A DNA stretch of 22,691 bases. Origin: Treponema sp. (GTDB lineage Bacteria; Spirochaetota; Spirochaetia; Treponematales; Breznakiellaceae). Shown one piece after another: positions 14,611 through 22,256 of this stretch. The notes beneath the pieces were generated by a model. The model was not told the origin of the DNA. It made no database searches and saw only the letters and a program-made list of their open reading frames with translations. The stretch's first letter is position 1, and each line of letters begins with the position of its first letter. The stretch lies in NCBI GenBank assembly GCA_031281925.1, contig JAITES010000071.1, positions 1 to 22,691 on the forward strand, in the 5' to 3' direction. The position numbers and the translations under genes are program-made.

Positions 14611-16668
14611 TCAATTTATACCTTTTCTAAACCGGAAGGGTTTGTATTCCACCCCGGTTTCGATGAAAAATTTACTGAAAAATTCATAATACTGAAGCCG
14701 TACCACCTGTATGGCTACAATCATCCCCTCCAGAACGATGATAACCGCATTGCCGAAAGCCATGATAAGGAGGGCCGCCAGAGGCCCAACGGGGCCCGCT
14801 TCAAGACGGCTAATCTCCTCGGAAAAACGGAACACAATGTAGGAAAGCACCGCATGACTGAGGGCGAAAGCCCCCACCCGGAGGAAACTAACCGTATTGG
14901 AAATATAGGTAGAAGCGGTTTCCAAAATCTCCACAAAGCCTTCCACGATAAAAACCATGATGCCGTGTTCCAGCACCGGTCTTTTCCCCGTGGCAAGCCG
15001 CCAGATTACAGGGCCAAAGAAGATACAGAAGACCGGCAGGAGGAGGCCGATAAAATCGAACCACATGAAGGGACTCTTCAAAAATATCCGCACCGCTATG
15101 GAAACGGCATACCAGAAGAAGAGGAGTCCCGCAATGCCTGTCTTGGAAAAGAAGGCCCCTTCGTATTTTTTCATGATGCACAGATTGATGATATTCACAA
15201 GGAGGCCCACGGAGTTGAGGATGATCCCCACGGAGATGGTAAAACCGAAGAAGTAGAAAAGCTTGGCAACGCTGCCGCCCTTCTCCGCCAGAGGCATGAT
15301 AGTGAGGATTCGATCCACCGGCCTGCCGGATAAAAGTCCGGTAATCGCCCTGGTGGGCCCCACAAGCAGTTCCTCGTTGGTAAAGACTTCACCGTTGAGC
15401 AGGCCCATAAGCATGGAGGCGATGCCCACCGCCATAAGGGGGCCTGAGTAGCCGCGGAACCGGGAGAGGGCCTTTATTCCCCGCTTGCCCGCCAAAATCC
15501 CAAGGAGGAACAACACAAAACCCTGGCCCAGATCGCCGAACATGATGCCGAAGAGAATCGTAAAGAAAAAAGCCACAAAGGGCGTGGGATCTATGGTGCC
15601 GTAAAGCGGCGCTCCGTAACTGAAGACCACCCCTTCAAAGCCTTTGACAAAGGCGCCGTGTTCCAGGGAAACCGGCACCTTCTGCCTGCCCTCCTTCACC
15701 GTGGCTATCTCGTCGGGGTTAAAAGTCCGAACGGAAAGGCGGCCGTCGGTGAGCTTTTGCAGTTCTTCCACTATTTTGATGATGATGTCCTGGGGTACCC
15801 AGCCTGCAAGAAGATAGATACTTTTGGTGGCGATGAGCCTGCTCTTGAGCTGTTCCACAATGGAGGCCATGAGGTAGGAGGCAGCAAGTTTCTTCAGGTT
15901 AGGGCCGAACTCCCTGCGCATATCTTCCTTCTCTTCTTTTATCCGTTCAAGTTCCCTGTCCACATCCCGGAGCCGGCTTTCAAGGCCGGAGAGGAGTTCT
16001 CCCGGCACTCCCTGATACCCTTCAGGGATGGAAATGGGGATGAAGGAGAAACGCTTCAGTTCCGAATCCAGGGCAAAACGGCCTTTCCTGGAAGCAGCGG
16101 CTAGGATCCTGTCCCCGCCTTCCCCGTCTTTTCCCGAGTCCAGAGGGATAATTACCGCACGGTCGGCCAGGACTTCCCGGATTTCGTCCTGGGAACGGGA
16201 ATCGAGCCGTCCTACCCGGAGGGTTAAATAGGAAAGCTGATCCAGATCGGAAAAAGGGGCATTGAGATTGGCAAAGGCTTTTGCCTCGGTGAGTGTTTCT
16301 TCAACCTTCTTCTTCTCCTGAATCTGCTCGTTTTCCCGTGCGGAAATGGACTGAACGGCATAGCTTATCCTGTCGGTAAAAAGCTCCTCCTCTTCGCCGG
16401 GAAGAACACTGTCCTCATCCGGCTCTGCGGGAAGGGGGATACCCAGCACTGCCGAAGCGCTTTGAAGCTTTTCAAGAGTCTCCTTGATATGCTGCCAGGA
16501 GGCATCGTCGAGAGAATGGGCCGGTCTGTTTGATTCGAGGCTCCCCCGCTCCGCTTCTTCCTCGGTAAAATGAAACACGCCGCGGCGGCCAAGGTATTCG
16601 ATAACCGCATCCACGTCTCTGGAAAGGACGGTGAGTTCCACATGCTTCATCTTGCGGGGGCGAATCAT
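14611..16668 (-). CDS. atpI: A/V-type ATPase subunit I (membrane a-type stator)
   Basis: The membrane stator subunit that forms the two half-channels beside the K ring. It has 685 residues. The N-terminal soluble half (about 1-345) contains coiled-coil segments, including RLRDVDRELERIKEEKEDMR. The C-terminal half holds about seven or eight hydrophobic helices, starting with PTPFVAFFFTILFGIMFGDL. Arg597 in TVSFLRVGAFALSHA and Arg657 in AIQVVRLQYYEFF match the two channel arginines of the family at similar spacing. The start overlaps the C subunit gene by 4 bp, consistent with translational coupling. It lies 10 bp before atpK. Confidence 0.97.
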   Translation of the reverse strand: MIRPRKMKHVELTVLSRDVDAVIEYLGRRGVFHFTEEEAERGSLESNRPAHSLDDASWQHIKETLEKLQSASAVLGIPLPAEPDEDSVLPGEEEELFTDRISYAVQSISARENEQIQEKKKVEETLTEAKAFANLNAPFSDLDQLSYLTLRVGRLDSRSQDEIREVLADRAVIIPLDSGKDGEGGDRILAAASRKGRFALDSELKRFSFIPISIPEGYQGVPGELLSGLESRLRDVDRELERIKEEKEDMRREFGPNLKKLAASYLMASIVEQLKSRLIATKSIYLLAGWVPQDIIIKIVEELQKLTDGRLSVRTFNPDEIATVKEGRQKVPVSLEHGAFVKGFEGVVFSYGAPLYGTIDPTPFVAFFFTILFGIMFGDLGQGFVLFLLGILAGKRGIKALSRFRGYSGPLMAVGIASMLMGLLNGEVFTNEELLVGPTRAITGLLSGRPVDRILTIMPLAEKGGSVAKLFYFFGFTISVGIILNSVGLLVNIINLCIMKKYEGAFFSKTGIAGLLFFWYAVSIAVRIFLKSPFMWFDFIGLLLPVFCIFFGPVIWRLATGKRPVLEHGIMVFIVEGFVEILETASTYISNTVSFLRVGAFALSHAVLSYIVFRFSEEISRLEAGPVGPLAALLIMAFGNAVIIVLEGMIVAIQVVRLQYYEFFSKFFIETGVEYKPFRFRKGIN

Positions 16669-17666
16669 GAAGGACTTACCTCCAGAAGGGAAAACACATC
16701 CCGGCTCGACATTCCAAGACTCAAACCTTCGGCGACACTGGTCAGTACATCCTCTTCAAACTGTTTAAGCTTGATAAAACAGAAAACCGTATCCAGGGAA
16801 AAAGGCTTACGGCGGAAATTCTTCTTTGCCAGTTCATAGAGATACTCGCTGGCGGTATTCTGGAAGAAACGGGGATCTGCCGTCCAGGGTTCTCCGGCCC
16901 GTTCCGGATTGAGAAAACTCTCCCGCGGCCAGGACTGCCAGGACTGCCGTGAATCCAGGGGAGTATCCAGAATTGCCAGGGCTTCGTCCGCAAGAGATTC
17001 GCCTTTAAGGTCAATTTCCAGAAGATGCCGCCGCAGATCCGCGGGCTTCATGCCGTAATAGGTACGCAGACGCAGCACCCATGCCGAGTTGCGGAGCCGT
17101 ATCTCTTCGGAAAGGATACGCCCGGCGCTTATCCTGTCGTTCCTGTGGAGGGCAAGAAGGCCCTTCCAGAGTTTGTTGTAGTACAGGCGGTCAAGTTCAG
17201 CCTGGAGGAACATGGGATCTTCGTTTTTTTCCTTCAGGAGGAATTCAAATTCGGTTCCGCCGAACATTGCCTTTTTGTCCGGCCATGCTTCAAAATGAAC
17301 GGTTCTGAAGGGGCCTATGTCGATAAAACCGGGAGCTTTTTCCCGGGCTGAGAGGGCCTTTAGGGCCGCCTTGACATCGCTGTACTCATAGGAACGAATC
17401 AGCAGGGAGAGAAATTCGGGGGGCCTGGAAAAAGACTTGATGATTGCCAGGATCTGGCCCGCCGAACGGCCTATGATCCGGTTTTCCAGGTCTTTCAGCA
17501 GTTCCCGTTCCGGCAGATCACGGCTCCCCTGGGAGAAGATCAGGCGGTCAAGCTCGGAAAGACGGCTGCAGCCGGCCAGGGCGGGGATACGCCGGCCTAC
17601 AAAGGATTTACCAATGATCCCGCAGGCTTTGGCATACACATAGGCTCGTTCCCCCGTTCCCGGCAT
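16665..17666 (-). CDS. atpC: A/V-type ATPase subunit C (AC39/d-type rotor collar)
   Basis: The funnel-shaped subunit that sits on the K ring and takes the central stalk. The 333-residue length is typical and it is almost wholly helical, with three repeated bundles expected in the family. Recognisable stretches include AYVYAKACGIIGKSF at the start (family: Y..AR.RA....L) and LIRSYEYSDVKAALKAL at about 125-140. There is no membrane segment. It abuts the G/H subunit stop with no gap and overlaps atpI by 4 bp. Placing C before I differs from Thermus and Enterococcus, where C follows E. Confidence 0.87.
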   Translation of the reverse strand: MPGTGERAYVYAKACGIIGKSFVGRRIPALAGCSRLSELDRLIFSQGSRDLPERELLKDLENRIIGRSAGQILAIIKSFSRPPEFLSLLIRSYEYSDVKAALKALSAREKAPGFIDIGPFRTVHFEAWPDKKAMFGGTEFEFLLKEKNEDPMFLQAELDRLYYNKLWKGLLALHRNDRISAGRILSEEIRLRNSAWVLRLRTYYGMKPADLRRHLLEIDLKGESLADEALAILDTPLDSRQSWQSWPRESFLNPERAGEPWTADPRFFQNTASEYLYELAKKNFRRKPFSLDTVFCFIKLKQFEEDVLTSVAEGLSLGMSSRDVFSLLEVSPS

Positions 17667-17975
17667 CTAGATCCCTCCGGCAATATATTTTTCCATCAGA
17701 TTAGAAAAATTTGTTTCGTCAAGCGGCATGGCTTCCAGGCTCTTCCGGTAGTCTTCAAGACGGGAGCGGTAATCTTCCCGTACCCGCTCTATAGCCTCCG
17801 TATAGGAAACCTCGGCTTCCGCAGAGCTGGAGGCATAACGTTCATCGTAGAGAATGCGGTTCTGCTTTTCCCCTTCGCTTACCCGGCGATCCGCTTCGGC
17901 CTGAGCATCATCCACCAGAGCCGAAGCTTCAGCCTCAATCTTAAGCAAATGCCCCAGTATATTCTGCTCATCCAT
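17667..17975 (-). CDS. A/V-type ATPase G/H-like peripheral stalk subunit
   Basis: A 102-residue, highly charged coiled-coil protein (about residues 8-80, rich in Glu, Ala, Arg and Tyr) with an Ala/Glu-rich N-terminal half (LLKIEAEASALVDDAQAEAD) typical of G/H stalk subunits that pair with E. No transmembrane helix is visible. Function is assigned from composition, length and position as first gene of the ATPase operon, as in Thermus. It begins 11 bp after the EIIA-like gene and abuts atpC. Confidence 0.8.
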   Translation of the reverse strand: MDEQNILGHLLKIEAEASALVDDAQAEADRRVSEGEKQNRILYDERYASSSAEAEVSYTEAIERVREDYRSRLEDYRKSLEAMPLDETNFSNLMEKYIAGGI

Positions 17976-17986
17976 ATAGTACCGGC

Positions 17987-18460
17987 CTAGTTCAGGGCAA
18001 TAAACATGTCTTCGTATTTACGAATCACCGCCCACGCGTCCTTGGGGTCCTTCTGGGCCTGCAGATCAATATAAAATTGAGGGTTTTCCAGAAGTCCCGC
18101 GAGGCGTTTCAATATGCGCAGATGCTTTTCCATATCTTTTTCCGGCACAAGAACCATGAAGAGGAGGTATACAGGCTGACCGTCCAGAGCATCGTAATCA
18201 ATACCCTTGCGGCTGATCCCCAAAATACCGTAAACATCCTCGACGGCATTGGTTTTTCCATGAGGGATGGCGATGCCCTTGTGAATACCGGTAGACATCT
18301 TCGCCTCCCGTTCCCTCAAAGCCTCGAGAATCTCTTCCCTGAACCTGGAACCCGATATTTGACAGAAATGATCTACCATTTCCTCAAAAGCTTCTTCCTT
18401 GTCCTCCGCTTCCAGAGCAACTTTGATGTATTCCATCGGAAAAACCTCGTACAGGAACAT
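17987..18460 (-). CDS. PTS EIIA domain protein (fructose/mannitol/nitrogen-regulatory type)
   Basis: A stand-alone EIIA of 157 residues. EIIA domains accept phosphate from HPr on a histidine; the stand-alone form can be regulatory (PtsN-like). His67 in GIAIPHGKTN is the expected phosphorylation site and sits in the normal family context, followed by PVYLLFMVLVPE and a helical C-terminus. No EIIB or EIIC is in the window, so a regulatory role is more likely than transport. Two starts are possible: ATG 18460 (AGGGGGA before it) or ATG 18436 (GAGG, 8-nt spacing), the latter giving a more typical N-terminus. It lies between secG and the first ATPase gene with 11-15 bp gaps, so all are likely on one transcript. 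Confidence 0.9.
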   Translation of the reverse strand: MFLYEVFPMEYIKVALEAEDKEEAFEEMVDHFCQISGSRFREEILEALREREAKMSTGIHKGIAIPHGKTNAVEDVYGILGISRKGIDYDALDGQPVYLLFMVLVPEKDMEKHLRILKRLAGLLENPQFYIDLQAQKDPKDAWAVIRKYEDMFIALN

Positions 18461-18475
18461 GGCTTCCCCCTTGTC

Positions 18476-18847
18476 CTATTCAGCCTCATTCCCGGCGTCT
18501 GCTTCCGGAGCAGGGGAACTTTCATCTTCGGCATTCAACTCTTCGTCTATCCAGTTGGAAGTGCCGGCTTCACCCTGAAGCTGCCGCCCTATCTGTTCAA
18601 CGCGTGAACCGCCGGGAGTCCGGTTTATCAGAGCCAGGCCAAGGCTGATGACAAGAAAGAGGGCTCCCAGGATACTGGTGGCTCTGGTTAATACGTTTCC
18701 GGATCTGGAACCGAAGGCCGAACCTGAACCGCCGGCGAAAATTCCCCCGAGGCTGTCGCCTTCTTCATTCTGTACCAGTACCAACAGGATCAGCAGAATT
18801 GCAATAATGACAAAAAAGACCAGTAAAACGATACCCAAAATACCCAT
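18476..18847 (-). CDS. secG: SecG, preprotein translocase subunit
   Basis: The small subunit of SecYEG that assists protein export across the inner membrane. I chose the ATG at 18847 (GGAG 9 nt upstream), giving 123 residues; an upstream in-frame TTG is rejected. Two transmembrane helices are visible: residues 2-22 (ILGIVLLVFFVIIAILLILL) and about 57-75 (ILGALFLVISLGLAL). Between them is the conserved loop with VQNEEGDSLGG and GSGSAFGSRSGN, which is diagnostic. The C-terminal tail (about 80-123) is long and acidic (DEELNAEDESSPAPEADAG), beyond the usual SecG length. It begins the transcription unit that leads into the EIIA and ATPase genes. Confidence 0.93.
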   Translation of the reverse strand: MGILGIVLLVFFVIIAILLILLVLVQNEEGDSLGGIFAGGSGSAFGSRSGNVLTRATSILGALFLVISLGLALINRTPGGSRVEQIGRQLQGEAGTSNWIDEELNAEDESSPAPEADAGNEAE

Positions 18848-18879
18848 TTTCAAAAACTCCAAAAAAAAGAATGCCTCTT

Positions 18880-18907
18880 CCTGTTCCAAAATCAGATTAA
18901 GAACAGG
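18880..18907. promoter_or_regulatory. Inverted repeat at the predicted transcription start of secG
   Basis: CCTGTTC (18880-18886) and GAACAGG (18901-18907) form a perfect 7-bp inverted repeat with a 14-nt loop, starting about 8 nt after the -10 box. It could be an operator at +1 or, in RNA, a stem-loop at the very 5' end of the transcript. No T-run follows, so it is not a terminator. Confidence 0.55.
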
Positions 18908-18915
18908 ATCATTTT

Positions 18916-18944
18916 ATTCTAACGAAGAAAAAAAACTTGTTCAA
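18916..18944 (-). promoter_or_regulatory. Candidate sigma70-type promoter for secG and downstream genes
   Basis: On the minus strand TTGAAC (18939-18944, 4 of 6) and TAGAAT (18916-18921, 5 of 6) are separated by exactly 17 bp containing eight T residues. The region lies in the 134-bp gap after the CBS gene and 69 bp before the secG ATG. It is the best promoter candidate upstream of the EIIA and ATPase genes. Confidence 0.6.
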
Positions 18945-18981
18945 TACGGACGACAAAGAAAATGCCCCGGTATTTTCTGTC

Positions 18982-19641
18982 CTACTCCCTGATGTCCTCA
19001 ATCTCGGTGCCGGGGATGGTTTTTGCGGCGGCTTCCACCATTTCCCTGCTGATGCCGGTGATCTTGTAGGTGCCCCGGAAACGGGAGAGATCGTCCGCCT
19101 CCGAGGTAACAAAAGCCACAAAATTGCCTCCCCATTCGGCGATTGTCCCGGCAAATTTGGCAAGCTGCCCCACCTTCTCGGTCATGGAGAGGGTTATCCG
19201 TATCCCGGGATGGCGGGCGCCGAAGGCATTGATGAAGACCTGAAAGAGGTCTTTTGTGGTAACAATCCCCACGAGAAGCTTGTCCCCGCCGGGGAGGGTG
19301 CGCATCACCGGGAGGCAGGAGATGTTCCGGTCAACCATGATCCGGGCCGCTTCTTCCACCACCTCGTTTTCATCAACGACCACAACATTCCTCTCCATGA
19401 TCTTTTCCACCTTGAGCTTGGAGAGAAGGGAGCTGATCTCGTACATATCAAGGCTCGTAGCCTGGGAGGGGCCTGCCTTGAGCAAATCCCTCTTGGTAAC
19501 GATCCCCACAAGCACGTTGTTCTTGTCCAGCACCGGCAAACGGCCGATCTTTTCCCGATCCATGAGGGAACGAGCCTCCGCTACGGAAAGATCCGGATGC
19601 ACAAAGATAGGGTTTCTCGTCATAACACGGCTTACAATCAT
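18982..19641 (-). CDS. CBS-CBS-ACT domain protein (AcuB-like)
   Basis: A 219-residue cytoplasmic protein. Two CBS domains (about 1-58 and 77-137) form a likely adenine-nucleotide-binding module; the first has VMTRNPIFVHPDLSVAEARS and GIVTKRDLL, the second MERNVVVVDENEVVEEAARI and GIVTTKDLF. The rest (about 145-213) looks like an ACT domain (RITLSMTEKVGQLAKFAGTI), a fold that often binds amino acids. The layout resembles AcuB of acetoin metabolism, but no acetoin genes are near. AGGAGG lies 8 nt before the ATG, inside the end of livF, and the gene starts 4 bp after the livF stop, so it belongs to the Liv transcript. Sensing of branched-chain amino acids or energy state is inference. Confidence 0.88.
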   Translation of the reverse strand: MIVSRVMTRNPIFVHPDLSVAEARSLMDREKIGRLPVLDKNNVLVGIVTKRDLLKAGPSQATSLDMYEISSLLSKLKVEKIMERNVVVVDENEVVEEAARIMVDRNISCLPVMRTLPGGDKLLVGIVTTKDLFQVFINAFGARHPGIRITLSMTEKVGQLAKFAGTIAEWGGNFVAFVTSEADDLSRFRGTYKITGISREMVEAAAKTIPGTEIEDIRE

Positions 19642-19645
19642 ATTA

Positions 19646-20419
19646 TTATCCTCCTAAATAGGCTGTTTTTACCGCTTCGTCTCTTGAAAGTTCCCTTGCC
19701 CCTCCCTGCTTTACGATCTCTCCTGTTTCAAGTATATATGCCCGGGAGGCAAGAGAGAGGGCTTTGTACGCATTCTGTTCCACCAGGAGCACGGTGGTTC
19801 CTGTTCCGTTGATTTCCCTGATCACCTCAAAGATTTCGTCAACGAGGATCGGGGCAAGGCCCATGGAAGGTTCGTCGAGAAGGAGGATACGGGGCCTTGC
19901 CATGAGGGAACGGCTCATGGCGAGCATCTGCTGTTCTCCGCCGGAGAGAGTCCCGGCAACCTGACGAAGCCGTTCCTTGAGCCGGGGGAAGATACGGCAC
20001 ACCTTTTCCATGTCTTCCTGAATGGCCCGCCGCTGGGCCCTGCTTAAGGCCGGCCGGGAGTAGGCGCCCATCTCCAGGTTGTCCCGGACGCTGAGATTGG
20101 CGAAGATCCGCCGCCCTTCCGGTACCTGCACAAGCCCCGAGGCAACGATCCTGTCCGGGGGAAGGGCGCTGATGTCCTTCCCGTCAAGATACACCTTGCC
20201 GGATGTTTTTTTGATGATATTGGAGATTGCGTGGAGGGTGGTACTCTTTCCCGCCCCGTTGGAACCGATAAGGGTGATGATTTCCCCTGTAAGCACCTCA
20301 AAGGAGATGCCTCTAAGAGCCCTGATGGCTCCGTAGTGGACGGTTAAATTTTCAACCTTCAGAATGGTATGAGACTTCGTTCCGTTTCCGGCTGAATTTT
20401 CAAGGCCAAGTTCACTCAT
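19646..20419 (-). CDS. livF: Branched-chain amino acid ABC transporter ATPase LivF
   Basis: The second ATPase of a Liv-type (HAAT) importer for branched-chain or related amino acids. Walker A is GSNGAGKST (residues 52-60), the ABC signature LSGGEQQML is at about 150, and Walker B is ILLLDEPSMGLAP. The overall order LivM-LivG-LivF and the family-specific start (ILKVENLTVHYGAIRALRG) support LivF over LivG. It has 257 residues, slightly longer than usual (about 235) because of a 20-residue N-terminal extension. It overlaps livG by 4 bp and is followed 4 bp later by the CBS-ACT gene. Confidence 0.95.
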   Translation of the reverse strand: MSELGLENSAGNGTKSHTILKVENLTVHYGAIRALRGISFEVLTGEIITLIGSNGAGKSTTLHAISNIIKKTSGKVYLDGKDISALPPDRIVASGLVQVPEGRRIFANLSVRDNLEMGAYSRPALSRAQRRAIQEDMEKVCRIFPRLKERLRQVAGTLSGGEQQMLAMSRSLMARPRILLLDEPSMGLAPILVDEIFEVIREINGTGTTVLLVEQNAYKALSLASRAYILETGEIVKQGGARELSRDEAVKTAYLGG

Positions 20420-21258
20420 CCTTCAAAACCGCCCCCAACCGCTTCCTGCCCCAGATATGCCTTGATCACCGCGGGATCTTTCCGTATCTCTTCCGGCTCT
20501 CCCTGGGCAATGGTTCTGCCGTAATCCAGCACCAGAATCCTCTCGCAAATCCCCATGACAAGCCTCATGTCGTGTTCGATAAGGAGGATGGTAAGACGAA
20601 ATTCCTCCCGGATGCCGGATATAAGCTTCATGAGTTCCTCGGTCTCCTGGCCGTTCATCCCCGCGGCCGGTTCATCCAGGAGAAGGAGGCTGGGATTGCT
20701 GGCCAGGGCGCGGGCAATTTCCAGTTTCCGCTGCTCGCCGTAGGGCAGGTTCCGGGCCAGTTCGTATTTCTTGTGTTCAATATTAAAAATCGAAAGAAGT
20801 TCCGCTGAACGGCCTTCCATGTGGGCTTCATCATGGTAGAAACGGGGAAGACGGAAGAGCACATCAATGGGATTCACCGTGCGGCTTGAATGAAGCGCAA
20901 TGCGGATATTGTCTTCCACACTCAAATTTGAAAAGAGCCTGATATTCTGAAAGGTTCTGGCTATGCCGATGCGGTTGAGATACGCGGGCTTGATTCCGGG
21001 TTTGGCGATTTGGTACAGGTTCCCCAGCCGATCCAGAAATTCAATGTCGCCTGAGCCGGGGGTGTAAATACCCGAAAGCATGTTGAAAATCGTGGTCTTT
21101 CCGGCCCCGTTTGGCCCGATAAGGCCCACAAGTTCCCCGGCCCTCAATTCCAGATTAAAATCCGATACAGCCTTGAGGCCCCCAAAATCAATGGAAAGGC
21201 CCTGTACCTTGAGACAGAGTCCGGTCTTGTGCGGCGCGCCGGCGGATACTTCAGCCAC
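20416..21258 (-). CDS. livG: Branched-chain amino acid ABC transporter ATPase LivG
   Basis: The first ATPase of the Liv importer. I start it at the GTG at 21258 with GGGAGG 7 nt upstream and an 8-bp overlap with the livM stop, giving 280 residues; an ATG at 21309 would add 17 residues of poor family fit and a 59-bp overlap. Walker A is GPNGAGKTT (48-56), the signature is LPYGEQRKLEIARALA, and Walker B is LLLLDEPAAGMN. The insert between Walker A and the signature is long, as is typical of LivG (family length about 255). It acts with LivF beneath LivH/LivM. Confidence 0.92.
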   Translation of the reverse strand: MAEVSAGAPHKTGLCLKVQGLSIDFGGLKAVSDFNLELRAGELVGLIGPNGAGKTTIFNMLSGIYTPGSGDIEFLDRLGNLYQIAKPGIKPAYLNRIGIARTFQNIRLFSNLSVEDNIRIALHSSRTVNPIDVLFRLPRFYHDEAHMEGRSAELLSIFNIEHKKYELARNLPYGEQRKLEIARALASNPSLLLLDEPAAGMNGQETEELMKLISGIREEFRLTILLIEHDMRLVMGICERILVLDYGRTIAQGEPEEIRKDPAVIKAYLGQEAVGGGFEG

Positions 21259-22255
21259 GGGCGCGCCTCCCGCGGCCAAGACCGGCAAGCCGCCTGTAGA
21301 GCCCCACAAGAGACAGTTCCTTCATACCCATGAGGCCCTGGGGCCGGAAAAGCATCACGAAGATCAGGATCAGGGGATAGATGAGGAGCCGGTAATCCTG
21401 GAGGAAACGGAGGAATTCCTGGAGATAGGTCAGCACATAGGAAGAGAGAATCGAACCGGTCATGGAACCCATGCCCCCCAGAACCACAAAGATGAGGAAA
21501 TCAATAGACCTGAGGAACTGGGCGATGTCCGGCTTGACGAAGCCTACAACCATGGCATAGAGGCAGCCGCCGAGGCCCGCAATAAACGAGGCAATTACAA
21601 AACCGGTCATCTTGTAGCGGAATATATTGATGCCGCTGGAATTCGCCGCTATCTCGTCCTCCCGGCAGGCCATGATCGCCCTGCCGTAGCTGGAACGGAG
21701 AAAATTCTGCAGGAGGGCCAGCACGATAATCAGAATTACGGCAACCGTCACAAAGGCCATTTCACCGTTCAGCACCATCACGGTGGTAAACTGCCTGCCG
21801 TTGGGGCCTCCGGTAAGGGATTTGAGGTTGATAAAGACAACGCGGATGATCTCCCCAAAACCGAGGGTAACGATGGCAAGGTAATCCCCGGAAAGCTTCA
21901 GTACCGGAAACCCGATGAGAAAACCCGCAATGGTGGTAAGCGCTATGGCGCATACCGCGGCCAGGGGCAGGGGCAGACCGAGATCAAGATTGAAAAAAAT
22001 GCAGGAATAGGCCCCTATGGCAAGAAAACCCGCCTGCCCGAGGGAAAGCTGCCCGGTTATGCCTACAATCATATTAACCGACATCGCCATGATGGCGTTT
22101 ACCCCACCCATGGTAAGGATGTGAGCCGTATAGACATCAATGACGCCGGTTTTTATCAATAAAAAGGGAAGGGCTACCGCAAGAACACCCACAACCGTGA
22201 GGAGCATTCCCGGGCGAATGGAAATCTCAGAATCCCGCTTTGAAATCCCTGCCAT
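21251..22255 (-). CDS. livM: Branched-chain amino acid ABC transporter permease LivM
   Basis: An integral membrane permease of the Liv importer, 334 residues. It has about eight to nine hydrophobic segments from residue 17 on (MLLTVVGVLAVALPFLLIKT first). Family-specific features include GITGQLSLGQAGFLAIGAY near residues 65-85, the cytoplasmic ATPase-coupling region SSYGRAIMACREDEIAANSSG, and VVLGGMGSMTGSILSSY near the C-terminus. The C-terminus is basic (RGRRARG). The ATG is 1 bp after the livH stop and the gene overlaps livG by 8 bp, so translation is coupled along the operon. Confidence 0.96.
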   Translation of the reverse strand: MAGISKRDSEISIRPGMLLTVVGVLAVALPFLLIKTGVIDVYTAHILTMGGVNAIMAMSVNMIVGITGQLSLGQAGFLAIGAYSCIFFNLDLGLPLPLAAVCAIALTTIAGFLIGFPVLKLSGDYLAIVTLGFGEIIRVVFINLKSLTGGPNGRQFTTVMVLNGEMAFVTVAVILIIVLALLQNFLRSSYGRAIMACREDEIAANSSGINIFRYKMTGFVIASFIAGLGGCLYAMVVGFVKPDIAQFLRSIDFLIFVVLGGMGSMTGSILSSYVLTYLQEFLRFLQDYRLLIYPLILIFVMLFRPQGLMGMKELSLVGLYRRLAGLGRGRRARG

Positions 22256-22256
22256 A

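Noticed and set aside
14371..15333. A 320-codon open frame on the plus strand opposite atpK and atpI
   Set aside because: No family resemblance, and it crosses two genes and their boundary. The opposite strand has clear membrane subunits.
18077..18607. A 176-codon plus-strand frame opposite the EIIA and secG genes
   Set aside because: It lies across two real genes with diagnostic motifs and has no recognisable domain.
18848..18889. TTG start extending secG by 14 residues
   Set aside because: It lies next to the predicted transcription start, and the ATG at 18847 has GGAG at good spacing and begins the expected first helix.
21259..21309. Upstream ATG start for livG
   Set aside because: It would add 17 residues unlike the family N-terminus and overlap livM by 59 bp; the GTG at 21258 has a better ribosome binding site.
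21080..22162. A 360-codon open frame on the plus strand opposite livG and livM
   Set aside because: Highly charged, His/Gly-rich translation with no domain; it is the complement of membrane-protein codons.
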